A DNA stretch of 64,000 bases, from positions 314,097 through 378,096 of the forward strand of contig NZ_MUXX01000012.1 in assembly GCF_002015045.1 (NCBI RefSeq), given 5' to 3'. Every line of letters starts with the position of its first letter. Within the stretch, counting starts at the first letter, position 1. The position numbers and the translations under genes were made by a program. The notes beneath the pieces are model-generated. The model saw nothing but the letters and a program-made list of their open reading frames with translations. It made no database searches and was not told the DNA's origin. The stretch is from Haemophilus paraphrohaemolyticus. GTDB lineage: Bacteria; Pseudomonadota; Gammaproteobacteria; Enterobacterales; Pasteurellaceae. Shown here piece by piece: positions 9,336-18,127 of the stretch.

Positions 9336-10433
9336 ATGAAATCTAAAAAATTTTTACTTTTCCCGCTGACATTTTTAACACTCACGTTGGTAAGCTGCTC
9401 AAGCAATAAGCAGAATTATACGCTCTATGCACCTTTGCCAATGGATGTGGCTTATAGCAAAGTACGTTCGGTAAGCAATTTTAATGATTATGTCTCTTTT
9501 CTAAAACAGAAAGCAGCAGGCGAGGGAGTTTCAGAACGTGTCTTAAATGCACAGAATTTGATTAACTACAACGTAAGAGCAGTGCAGTTAGATCAACAAC
9601 AAGCGGCTCGAAAACACTCCCCAAATACGCCGCTACCTAATCCTAATGGCGTAACAAATTATCTAAATAAGGTACTGACGCAAGCTAAAGTCGATATGGC
9701 AGTAAAACGTTGGTACGATTATAACTTGCCCTTAACTAAAGCCAGTCAAAAATATGGCGTACAGAAAGAATATCTGTTGGCATTATGGGGAATGGAGAGC
9801 AGTTTTGGAAATTATCAAGGTAATTTCGATGTGCTTTCAGTATTAGCGACACTAGCATTTGATGGACGTCGCGATAAATTATTCACCCAAGAGTTTGTTA
9901 ATGCGATGAAAATGTTGGATAACGGCACGCTTAAACGCTCGGAAATGAAAGGCTCTTGGGCAGGTGCAATGGGGCAAACTCAATTTATGCCAACCACTTA
10001 TTTAGCTTATGCAGCCGATGGCGATAATGATGGTAAAAAAGATATTTGGAACAATGAATATGATGCTTTTGCTTCTATTGCCTCTTACCTTTCAACCGTC
10101 GGCTGGGATAATAAATTGCCATGGGGAGTGGAAGTAAAATTCAATAATCCTATTGATCTCTCTTTCTCAGGGCTTGAGGAGAATAAAGCTAAAAACTTAG
10201 GAGAGTGGCAGGCTTGGGGTATTTATCTTGCTTACCCAACTGACCAAGAGCTTGAAAAGCTAGATAAGATGAAAAATGCTAATCTCTGGCTCATTCGTCC
10301 TGATAAAGAAGCGGGTAGAGCATTTTTAGTGACTAACAACTTTCGCACTCTGATGAATTGGAATCGTTCAAATAATTTTGGTGTCAGCATCGGAAAATTC
10401 GCGGATCGGATTTTGATTGGAATTGGGCAGTAA
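9336..10433 (+). CDS. Lytic murein transglycosylase, MltB family lipoprotein
   Basis: Predicted outer-membrane lipoprotein that cleaves peptidoglycan with formation of 1,6-anhydromuramic ends. Residues 1-21 are a lipoprotein signal peptide ending LVSC, with the lipidated cysteine at 21. The catalytic segment GMESSFGNYQGNFDVLSVLATLAFDGRR carries the glutamate expected in MltB-type enzymes. Further family motifs are GSWAGAMGQTQFMPTTYL and DGDNDGKKDIW. The 365-residue length matches E. coli MltB (361). It starts 10 bases after truB, so it may be read from the same transcript, and it is followed by a strong terminator. Confidence 0.9.
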   Translation: MKSKKFLLFPLTFLTLTLVSCSSNKQNYTLYAPLPMDVAYSKVRSVSNFNDYVSFLKQKAAGEGVSERVLNAQNLINYNVRAVQLDQQQAARKHSPNTPLPNPNGVTNYLNKVLTQAKVDMAVKRWYDYNLPLTKASQKYGVQKEYLLALWGMESSFGNYQGNFDVLSVLATLAFDGRRDKLFTQEFVNAMKMLDNGTLKRSEMKGSWAGAMGQTQFMPTTYLAYAADGDNDGKKDIWNNEYDAFASIASYLSTVGWDNKLPWGVEVKFNNPIDLSFSGLEENKAKNLGEWQAWGIYLAYPTDQELEKLDKMKNANLWLIRPDKEAGRAFLVTNNFRTLMNWNRSNNFGVSIGKFADRILIGIGQ

Positions 10434-10457
10434 TAAGTTGACTAGTCTATTTTTAAT

Positions 10458-10492
10458 TAGGTATAGTTATTAAGCAACTATACCTATTTTTT
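10458..10492 (+). terminator. Rho-independent terminator after the transglycosylase gene
   Basis: An 11-base-pair perfect stem (TAGGTATAGTT with AACTATACCTA) has a 7-base loop and is followed by six Ts. It closes the rbfA-truB-transglycosylase unit, so the Zorya genes downstream are transcribed separately. Confidence 0.9.
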
Positions 10493-10514
10493 CATCTAAA
10501 AAATAAGTTTCTGA

Positions 10515-10545
10515 TTGACAAAGGTATTTTTTTTTATTGAATAAT
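10515..10545 (+). promoter_or_regulatory. Candidate promoter of the Zorya operon
   Basis: A perfect TTGACA (10515-10520) is followed after about 17-19 bases of T-rich DNA by TGAATA/AATAAT. The -10 match is weak. The position fits: it lies after the upstream terminator and 35 bases before the zorA start, which has AAGAGG as ribosome-binding site. Confidence 0.4.
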
Positions 10546-10579
10546 AGGGTTTATTTTCTTTTTCAAGAGGTAGCATTAA

Positions 10580-12766
10580 GTGGACGCATTATTAGCTTTT
10601 TTTTCAAAATTCTTTCCGGGTCTGCCCTATTCAATTAACCCACAAACAGGAGAGTGGATTATAGATCAATCTGCTCAATCTAATCTTTTAACGTTAATTA
10701 TCTTAATTATTCTTGTTATTTGTTTTTTTATATACTGGTGTAAAGTCCAATCCCAATATAAAGATTCTGTAAAAGGCATTCAATTTTACGAAAAGTATAT
10801 TACTGGAGTTGAACAAGACAAAGAACAAAATCAGTTAGCTGAAAAACGAAGAGAATTATTAGAACAAGCAAAAGAGAGTAAAAAATTTGGTGCAATTTGG
10901 CAAGAATTTAATGAATCGCTTGTTGAAGTTGAAATTACGAAAGATAAACGAAAACTTTATAACACTGCGGATGCTGCTTATTTCTTTAATAATCATACTT
11001 TAGCAGGTGGTTTAACCGAAAATCGCCTATTTTCCGCTGTACCTGGTTTTCTAACTGCGATTGGTGTTTTAGGTACATTCTTAGGACTAACCTTTGGTTT
11101 GGGTGGCTTAAGTGAGCATTTTAAAGAAGGTGCTACTCCCAAAGAAATAATGGAAGGTATTAACTTAATGGTTAGTGGGGCTAGTACAGCATTTATTACC
11201 TCCCTTTATGGTGTTATCACAAGTTTAATTTTTAACTGGAAAGAAAAAGCCCTTGAACGCAAGGTAAAAAATCGAATCACTAAACTACAAGTACGCATTG
11301 ATGCTATTTTCCCTCGAATTGTTGCGGAACAAACTTTAACCGAGATTAAAGCAATAAATCGTGACACGGAAACGCATTTGGCTAGCTTAAGTGAAAAAAT
11401 TGGCGAGCAAATGCAAAAGGTAATGAAAGATATTTCCTCTGAAATTAGCAGAAGTATTACTGATAGCCTTAAAGAATCTCTTGCACCAGCGGTAACTAAC
11501 ATGATGGAAAATTCCCGTGAAGGTTCGGAAAAAATGGTGGAGGTTTTACTTCAGGAATTTATTAGCAAAATTGGCAATGCAGGCGAAATGCAAAAAAATG
11601 CAATGAACAATGCCAGCCAAGCATTTGCGGAAAGTTCAACCCAGATGATGTCTCGTCTTTCTATCTTTGTTGAACAATTAGATGCCAAAGTGACCGAAGT
11701 ACGTGACGGTACTCGCCAAATGTTGGAACAAATGCAACAGCATTTCAGCACCCAAATTGGCGATATGCAATCGCAAACTCAACAGCAGAATGAACAAGCA
11801 GTGGAATTTATGCAAACCCTTTCAAGTTCGATGATTGAATTTAATCAGCATAACCAATCCATGTTTTCTTCTATGCAAACTATGTTAAGTGAAAAAGCTG
11901 AAGAACAATCTCTTCAGTTTGCAAAACGAGAACAAGATCTCACCGTTTCAACCAACAATTTTATGGAAAAATTGACTCAAGCGATTGAAACTTTGAACAA
12001 TAACAATAGCCAGATGTTAAAAGCGATGGAGTCAGGATTAACTGAACGAATCAATACCCAAGCAGAGGCTGATAAAGCACGATCTGAAGATTTTATCCAA
12101 CAAGCAGAAAAAGGGCGTCAAACACAACAAATCTTGACGGATAGCGTGAAAGAAGTGTTGGCAACACAAGGCAAACAAAATGATGAACTCTCTTTACAAC
12201 TGACTACACTGGCAAATTCGTTTGAGCGTGTTGCTCAAGCTCATAAAGCAAGTTCAGAATCGATGGAAAATGCATCAGCCAAGATTAACAGTAGTGCGAC
12301 AGGCTTTGATAATGTGGCAACCCGCTTAAAAGCAGCATTGACTGAGTTTGATACAAAACTAGCCACAATGCTTATTAATGTAGAAAAAGTTACGCGTGAA
12401 AATAGCAATACAGCCACTTTATTTAATGCCTCAACCAGTCGTTTAGAAACGTCAGGCGTATTCTTAGAAAAAACGGCGGATAATTTAAGTGACACAGCAC
12501 ACACGACTAAAGCCGCATTTGAAAGTATGCAAACCAACTTCAATCAATTTGCATTGCAATTAAGAACGCATATTGAAGCCTTAAATGCAGAGGTGAGTAA
12601 ATTGCTTGTGGATTACAGTAAACAGGTTCAAAGCCAAACTAATAATCGTTTGAATGAGTGGAATAACCAAACTCGTGAATACACTACCAATATGGTGAAT
12701 GCGGTGAAAGCCTTAAGCGATACAGTGGATGAAATTGAAACTAAACTACCACATAGAGGTGCATAA
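10580..12766 (+). CDS. zorA: Zorya anti-phage system, MotA-like motor protein ZorA
   Basis: Inner-membrane stator-like subunit of type I Zorya. With ZorB it forms an ion-driven rotary complex that senses phage infection. The start is GTG 10580, with AAGAGG upstream. One membrane segment lies at about 36-54. The MotA/TolQ/ExbB-type core has segments at about 152-175 (FSAVPGFLTAIGVLGTFLG) and 196-219. The remaining 500 residues are an almost uninterrupted helical coiled coil rich in Q, N, S, E and T, matching the long cytoplasmic tail of ZorA. The length is 728 residues. The gene overlaps zorB by one base, so the two are coupled. Confidence 0.94.
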   Translation: MDALLAFFSKFFPGLPYSINPQTGEWIIDQSAQSNLLTLIILIILVICFFIYWCKVQSQYKDSVKGIQFYEKYITGVEQDKEQNQLAEKRRELLEQAKESKKFGAIWQEFNESLVEVEITKDKRKLYNTADAAYFFNNHTLAGGLTENRLFSAVPGFLTAIGVLGTFLGLTFGLGGLSEHFKEGATPKEIMEGINLMVSGASTAFITSLYGVITSLIFNWKEKALERKVKNRITKLQVRIDAIFPRIVAEQTLTEIKAINRDTETHLASLSEKIGEQMQKVMKDISSEISRSITDSLKESLAPAVTNMMENSREGSEKMVEVLLQEFISKIGNAGEMQKNAMNNASQAFAESSTQMMSRLSIFVEQLDAKVTEVRDGTRQMLEQMQQHFSTQIGDMQSQTQQQNEQAVEFMQTLSSSMIEFNQHNQSMFSSMQTMLSEKAEEQSLQFAKREQDLTVSTNNFMEKLTQAIETLNNNNSQMLKAMESGLTERINTQAEADKARSEDFIQQAEKGRQTQQILTDSVKEVLATQGKQNDELSLQLTTLANSFERVAQAHKASSESMENASAKINSSATGFDNVATRLKAALTEFDTKLATMLINVEKVTRENSNTATLFNASTSRLETSGVFLEKTADNLSDTAHTTKAAFESMQTNFNQFALQLRTHIEALNAEVSKLLVDYSKQVQSQTNNRLNEWNNQTREYTTNMVNAVKALSDTVDEIETKLPHRGA

Positions 12767-13557
12767 TGAGATGGTGTAATCCAAACTCATCTGCTTCAAC
12801 AGATGAAGAAAACCCGTATTGGATGTCATTCTCCGATATGATGGCAAGTTTATTGGTAATCTTTATGTTGGCAGCTGCAGCATTGATGTTGCAGTTGGTA
12901 ATAAAAACCGAAGATTTAGAAAAGAAAAGCCAAAAGGTGGATAAACAGGTTGATGAAGTCGCAAGGGCTGAAAAAGTTCGAAAACAGATTATTGATGAAA
13001 TTGTCGATGAATTAAAGCAAAAGCAAATTGTAGTTGAAAAGTCAGATAATGATACCGTGTTACATATTCCTGAGAGTTCGCTTCGGTTTGCATCGGGTAG
13101 CTCAGATATTCCAGAATCGTTGCAAGCTAATGTCCGAGAAATTGGCAATGTTTTGTATGAGGCTTTAAATAGAGATATTGAGAGTCAAAATAAAGAAAAA
13201 CGGGCTCGTTTTACATTATTAGATACGGTCTTCATTGAAGGGCATACCGATAACAACTTCTATAAAAATCCAATGCTACGTGGAAACTGGGGGTTATCTG
13301 CAATGCGTGCTATTTCAGTTTGGCAATTTTGGGCTGATGATCCGAATCAAGTAAGCAATGGATTAAGTCAAATGATTAACCATGCTAATGAGGCATTATT
13401 TTCAGTCAGTGGATATGGCGATACTCGTCCACGTGATGATGCTAAACATTGTGAAAAAAATGATGATATTTGCCATAGCAAAAACCGCCGTATTGATATT
13501 CGGATTACTGTGAAAAAACCAAGCATCAAAGATTTAGAAGAGATTAAGGGAAAATAA
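12766..13557 (+). CDS. zorB: Zorya anti-phage system, OmpA/MotB-like protein ZorB
   Basis: Partner of ZorA that anchors the motor to peptidoglycan. A single membrane helix lies at about 22-46 (DMMASLLVIFMLAAAALML). Its Asp24 is in the position of the ion-carrying aspartate of MotB-type stators. A periplasmic linker helix follows, then an OmpA-like peptidoglycan-binding domain with the motif FIEGHTDNN and a terminal NRRIDIRI. The length is 263 residues. The start codon overlaps the zorA stop (TAATG). All key features appear intact. Confidence 0.94.
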   Translation: MRWCNPNSSASTDEENPYWMSFSDMMASLLVIFMLAAAALMLQLVIKTEDLEKKSQKVDKQVDEVARAEKVRKQIIDEIVDELKQKQIVVEKSDNDTVLHIPESSLRFASGSSDIPESLQANVREIGNVLYEALNRDIESQNKEKRARFTLLDTVFIEGHTDNNFYKNPMLRGNWGLSAMRAISVWQFWADDPNQVSNGLSQMINHANEALFSVSGYGDTRPRDDAKHCEKNDDICHSKNRRIDIRITVKKPSIKDLEEIKGK

Positions 13558-13558
13558 G

Positions 13559-15082
13559 ATGAGTGATGAACTAAAATTACCTTGTATTAGTTTACCTTCA
13601 ATTACCTTTACTTTACCTGAACGAGAAATCAATCTTACTAAAGAAGTGAAAAAATTAGCCCAACTGACAAAAAGAGCAGGGATGGGATCCGATGTTTTTA
13701 AAACAAATTTTTTGCGGATCTCTAGTGCTTTAGAAAAAGGGGAATTTTCCCCTTTTATGCTACAAACACCTAACCAAGTGAGAGCTTATTTGACGATTGC
13801 AACATCAAATGAGGTCAAAGACGAGGTAAAAAAGCAGGTACATTTAAGTCCCGAATTGATTGATCAGTTTGCAGCCGTGCGTTCACCGATGAGCCGCCTT
13901 TCTTTGATGATGTTAATTCAGCTCTATTTTGATCGATTTGACACCTTAGAAAGCGGTGAAAATTTTGAAAATTTATGCAAATTTTTAAAAAACCAAGTCA
14001 ATAAGCTAGATAAAATTCGTCAGAGAAAAGAAGCAGTTGATCTTGTTAAAAGTGATTTAGCTCGTTATACCGAATTTGCTTCTCAGCTTTTTAGCCCAAC
14101 GGCTCCACATAAGATTGTAAAAATGGCCCGGCAGAATCAGCAGGATTTTACTCATACTTTGCAAGATATGGGGATAGTTGCATTTAAAAATGGGCGATTA
14201 TTACAAATTAGTCAATCCATTTACTATATCGAAACTCTGAAAACCATTCCTTTGGGCGAATATCACCAGATTTTTGAAGAAGTAACCAAAGCCGATATTA
14301 TTCAAGTGCAATACGATAAACATTATTGGATTGGACATAAAGTGGTGGAAATTTTGATTGATCGCACCGCAAAAGAGGGGGGAGAGATTTCCGAAGTATG
14401 GCAGAATGTGATTTTAGATATTGCCGATGATCCACGTATTGCCTCTGAAATTAACCTAAATCAATGGTGGCTGCCATTAGGTGAAAAACGCGTAGAACAA
14501 ATGCGTTCTTGGTTAAGTCGCCACGATCTTAAATTATTCCTAAAATTATTGGAACAAAGTGCAATTGATCTCGGTAAAGCAAAAATGGAAAGGATGTTTG
14601 CGGACAGAAAACGTTTTTTAGAAGCGTTATTTGATAAAGATTTGATTCGACACTCTCGACTGTTCTTTACTCGAGAGGCTGCAAATTATTTACGTTACCA
14701 TTATGCGGAACCACATCGCCTAGATGCCTATGCAAGGGTTTCGGGTGAAGCGTCTGTTATCTATTTACAGTTAAAAAATGGCTGGCATTTAGTAGAAGGC
14801 ACACATAGCTTTAGAGTTCGCTATTTCCATCAAATTCCTAAACATTCTAGGATCGCCGATTATCAGCATCGTTTTTATGAACGAGATGAGTTATCAGGTG
14901 GCTTGGAAGGCTGGTATAGATTAAATTTTGGCAAACAGATGTATAGTACGGCTCATGATGTGCATTCCAGCTGGAAGTTTAAGTTATTAGATTGGTTTAA
15001 GAAAACAGGTATTAACCTACCTGCTGATGAAGTATTAGACTCTTGGGAATACTACCGTTATCGTGAGAAAAATGGAGCATAA
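13559..15082 (+). CDS. zorC: Zorya anti-phage system, EH-signature protein ZorC
   Basis: The 507-residue cytoplasmic protein sits in the zorC position, one base after zorB, and is followed directly by the SNF2 gene zorD. No enzyme motif is apparent; it is largely helical. The C-terminal region (HSFRVRYFHQIP, later STAHDVHSSWKFKLLDWF) resembles the EH-signature family to which ZorC belongs. In known type I systems ZorC is a DNA-binding effector acting with ZorD. The identification rests on position, size and overall resemblance. Confidence 0.87.
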   Translation: MSDELKLPCISLPSITFTLPEREINLTKEVKKLAQLTKRAGMGSDVFKTNFLRISSALEKGEFSPFMLQTPNQVRAYLTIATSNEVKDEVKKQVHLSPELIDQFAAVRSPMSRLSLMMLIQLYFDRFDTLESGENFENLCKFLKNQVNKLDKIRQRKEAVDLVKSDLARYTEFASQLFSPTAPHKIVKMARQNQQDFTHTLQDMGIVAFKNGRLLQISQSIYYIETLKTIPLGEYHQIFEEVTKADIIQVQYDKHYWIGHKVVEILIDRTAKEGGEISEVWQNVILDIADDPRIASEINLNQWWLPLGEKRVEQMRSWLSRHDLKLFLKLLEQSAIDLGKAKMERMFADRKRFLEALFDKDLIRHSRLFFTREAANYLRYHYAEPHRLDAYARVSGEASVIYLQLKNGWHLVEGTHSFRVRYFHQIPKHSRIADYQHRFYERDELSGGLEGWYRLNFGKQMYSTAHDVHSSWKFKLLDWFKKTGINLPADEVLDSWEYYRYREKNGA

Positions 15083-15083
15083 A

Positions 15084-18083
15084 ATGGGGTTATTAGATTT
15101 AATCAAATCGTTCATTTCAACGAGTAAAATTGAAGAGAAAATCCAGTGGAAAATCAATGCTTTTGAAGATATTGAGTTTATCTTTCCTCCACAAGCGGTT
15201 GAAAATCCAGAATCTTTTGCAAAAAACAATCCTTTTTTTGCGTTGCAATATGGCTATTTGAAGGCCTTGCAAGATAGCTATTCAATTAATCGAGTTTCAG
15301 ATGGTTTTATTGTTCCTTCCATCATTTTGCCTGATTTAGGCGAAGATTTTATTCATCTTTTTGAAATGCCACCGCATTTTACAGGGAGTTATCAAATCGA
15401 TATTCGAGGCAACACGACCAGAACCGATTTCTCCGTGAATCTTAAACTCCTTATGCCCGATGGTAGCACAGTGTTCCAACCTCAACGCTTGGGGGCTTTT
15501 TTATCTTTAACTAACAAAGAGAAGTATTCTTTAACACCTGCAGAATATCAGGCATTGAAAGCCTTAGAGCGCCATCAAGAACTAAGAGAAAAAGATCGTT
15601 CTGAATATGAAAATAATTGGTTGATGTTCCAACTACAAACGGCAAAAGTGGTTGGAATGCCTATTGATCTTGCTCATTTCAATCAAGGAAATTTGAATTT
15701 AGTTAAACCTGAAACGATCGGTGTGGCGGTAAATCAATTAGCGAATGGCGATATTGAGTTGATTCCTGCGATTAAAGGCGTTGCACCAGAGGATATTAGA
15801 GAGCGATTAGGGCAGTTAGATAAGCAAGATAAACGAATTTTGCGAGTAAAAAAACAGTTTGTCTTGTTTGATGAAAAGACTATCTCAGCTATTAACGAAA
15901 TCTTCCCCGTAGATGAAAACGGAGAAAGTCGCCATATTCGCCGTATAAACAAAGCGGAAGTGGCAAATTTCTTGAAAAATCCTACCGCTTATTTGAATGG
16001 AGCAGTGGTAGATTTAGATACGGGCTTTTCTCTTCGCGTGGCAGGGGCTGAAAAATTCGTGTATAAATATTTTGGTGGTGAACAAGAGTCGGGTATTGAT
16101 TGGCTTGGCGATCAGCATTTTATCAATTCGCCAATTGCCTTTGAGGAGATTATTCGTTCTGAGGCTGAGTTAGAAGAGGTTAAAGCACTGATTGAAAATG
16201 CTCGCAACGTAGGAGCTTCGGTTATCCAAGTCGGAGAAGCCTCCATTGATATTTCAGATACTGAAACGGTTGAAACCATTTTAGCGAAAATTACTCAATC
16301 TATTCAAAATCAGGATGAAGATGAAGAAAATGGCATTCCATCAGATACAGATAATGCAGAACAAAGTGAAAAAGCAGTTGTTGATATTGAAGATAATGAT
16401 GAAGAAAACCGATTCAAGCGGTTTGTTTCTTTGTTAAATTTACAAGAAATTCCACCGCTTGATCAGGAAAATCTAAAACGGCTACCTTATCCTCATCAGC
16501 AAGAAGGCATCCATTGGATTCTTTCGCATCTAAAAACGATTGAACAGGAGCAAACTGAGAGTGGTGCATTGTTAGCTGATGATATGGGACTAGGTAAAAC
16601 CTATATGACGTTAGTGTCGATTGCTGAATATTATCGTCGCCAGAATGAGCTTTCAAAAACACTGAAACCAATTTTAGTTGTTGCTCCTCTGAGTTTATTA
16701 GAAAACTGGCAAGCTGAGCTTGATGAAACCTTTAAACAACTGCCGTTTGATGATGTGATTGTTTTACAAGGGCAAGGATTGAAAAAGTATCGACTTAGTG
16801 GCAGTGAAATTAAACAACATCTTCATAACGATGTGGCTTCGGCAGATGAAATTCGGTACTCCTTGAAAGTGGGAAACAATTATAAGCAAGATCGTTTAGA
16901 TATGCCTGCACGTTTGGTGTTAACCACCTATCAAACGTTGCGTGATTATCAATTCTCACTCTGTCGGATTGACTGGGGCATGGTTATTTTTGATGAGGCT
17001 CAGAACTTAAAAAATCCAAATACATTAGCAACTCGAGCAGCAAAAGGTTTAAAATCAGAGTTTAAACTGCTCGCAACAGGGACACCTGTGGAAAATAGCT
17101 TAAAAGATTTTTGGTGTTTAATGGATACCGCAACACCAGGTTTACTAGGTTCTTGGCGGGAATTTAGAGAAACCTATATTACGCCAATTCTTAAGGCAGA
17201 TGAGTCAGAAACAGATGAGAAAAAATATGAAATAGGGCGTATTTTACGGGAAAAAGTCGATCGCTTTATGTTAAGACGCACCAAAGCTGAAAAATTGAAA
17301 GGCTTACCTGAAAAAGTTATTTATTCAGGATGTCGCTCCGATCAACATTATTTGCCTCAACTTGAAGCCTTGATGAAAGGTGTCCAGCTTCAAAGCTATA
17401 ATGATGTTGTTACTCGGATACGTAATGCTACAAATAAACAGGGTTTGATGTTGGCGTCATTGCGAGATCTGAAGATGATTAGTATTCATCCTCAGATTCG
17501 AGATTTAGAAAGTAAAAATTATTTACCTGATGCCAATCTTTCCGCCAAAATTGGATCTTTACTCAGTATTATAAAAGAAATTAAACAACGACAAGAAAAG
17601 GTTATTATTTTTGCTGAGAGTAAGTTGGTTCAGTCCTATTTAATTGCATTGATGATGATCGATTATGGCATCAGTGTTGATGTGATCAATGGTGAAACGG
17701 CGGCGGTAGCGACCTCAAAAAATACACGTTCTCGCAAAAATATTATTGATGCATTTCAAGCTCAACAAGGATTTGGTGTACTGATTATGTCACCTGTTGC
17801 AGCTGGCGTTGGATTAACGGTAACAGGAGCGAATAATGTTATTCATTTAGAGCGTCATTGGAATCCAGCTAAAGAAGCCCAAGCAACAGATCGGGTGTAT
17901 CGAATCGGTCAGCAAAAACAGGTTAATGTCTATTTACCGATGGCAGTTCATCCAGAAATTCGATCTTTTGATTTACAGCTACATCAATTGCTTAATAATA
18001 AGGTTGATTTAAGTGAAGCGGTTGTGGAAAACCCTGATATTGAGTCAGAACAGATGATGAGTATGTTTAATTACCAGTATTAG
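15084..18083 (+). CDS. zorD: Zorya anti-phage system, SNF2 helicase effector ZorD
   Basis: Effector ATPase of type I Zorya, thought to attack invading DNA once ZorAB signals. The ATG at 15084 (MGLLDLIKSF) is chosen because GGAG at 15073-15076, inside the end of zorC, is correctly spaced; a GTG at 15063 is not supported. The 999-residue protein has a large N-terminal region with an acidic stretch near 410-450. The SNF2 core follows: Walker A DDMGLGKT near 500, DEAQ near 635, and motif VI (EAQATDRVYRIGQ) near 930. A perfect palindrome ends the operon. Confidence 0.93.
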   Translation: MGLLDLIKSFISTSKIEEKIQWKINAFEDIEFIFPPQAVENPESFAKNNPFFALQYGYLKALQDSYSINRVSDGFIVPSIILPDLGEDFIHLFEMPPHFTGSYQIDIRGNTTRTDFSVNLKLLMPDGSTVFQPQRLGAFLSLTNKEKYSLTPAEYQALKALERHQELREKDRSEYENNWLMFQLQTAKVVGMPIDLAHFNQGNLNLVKPETIGVAVNQLANGDIELIPAIKGVAPEDIRERLGQLDKQDKRILRVKKQFVLFDEKTISAINEIFPVDENGESRHIRRINKAEVANFLKNPTAYLNGAVVDLDTGFSLRVAGAEKFVYKYFGGEQESGIDWLGDQHFINSPIAFEEIIRSEAELEEVKALIENARNVGASVIQVGEASIDISDTETVETILAKITQSIQNQDEDEENGIPSDTDNAEQSEKAVVDIEDNDEENRFKRFVSLLNLQEIPPLDQENLKRLPYPHQQEGIHWILSHLKTIEQEQTESGALLADDMGLGKTYMTLVSIAEYYRRQNELSKTLKPILVVAPLSLLENWQAELDETFKQLPFDDVIVLQGQGLKKYRLSGSEIKQHLHNDVASADEIRYSLKVGNNYKQDRLDMPARLVLTTYQTLRDYQFSLCRIDWGMVIFDEAQNLKNPNTLATRAAKGLKSEFKLLATGTPVENSLKDFWCLMDTATPGLLGSWREFRETYITPILKADESETDEKKYEIGRILREKVDRFMLRRTKAEKLKGLPEKVIYSGCRSDQHYLPQLEALMKGVQLQSYNDVVTRIRNATNKQGLMLASLRDLKMISIHPQIRDLESKNYLPDANLSAKIGSLLSIIKEIKQRQEKVIIFAESKLVQSYLIALMMIDYGISVDVINGETAAVATSKNTRSRKNIIDAFQAQQGFGVLIMSPVAAGVGLTVTGANNVIHLERHWNPAKEAQATDRVYRIGQQKQVNVYLPMAVHPEIRSFDLQLHQLLNNKVDLSEAVVENPDIESEQMMSMFNYQY

Positions 18084-18116
18084 CAAACAAGCGGTCAAAT
18101 TTGACCGCTTGTTTGC
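18083..18116. terminator. Perfect 34-base palindrome built from two uptake signals; bidirectional terminator
   Basis: Two inverted copies of the uptake signal ACAAGCGGTC form a 17-base-pair perfect stem with no unpaired loop base in the DNA. It lies between the convergent genes zorD and dld. Paired uptake signals acting as terminators are known in Pasteurellaceae. The stem includes GCAAAC/GTTTGC ends. Confidence 0.85.
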
Positions 18117-18127
18117 AATTTAGAAGA

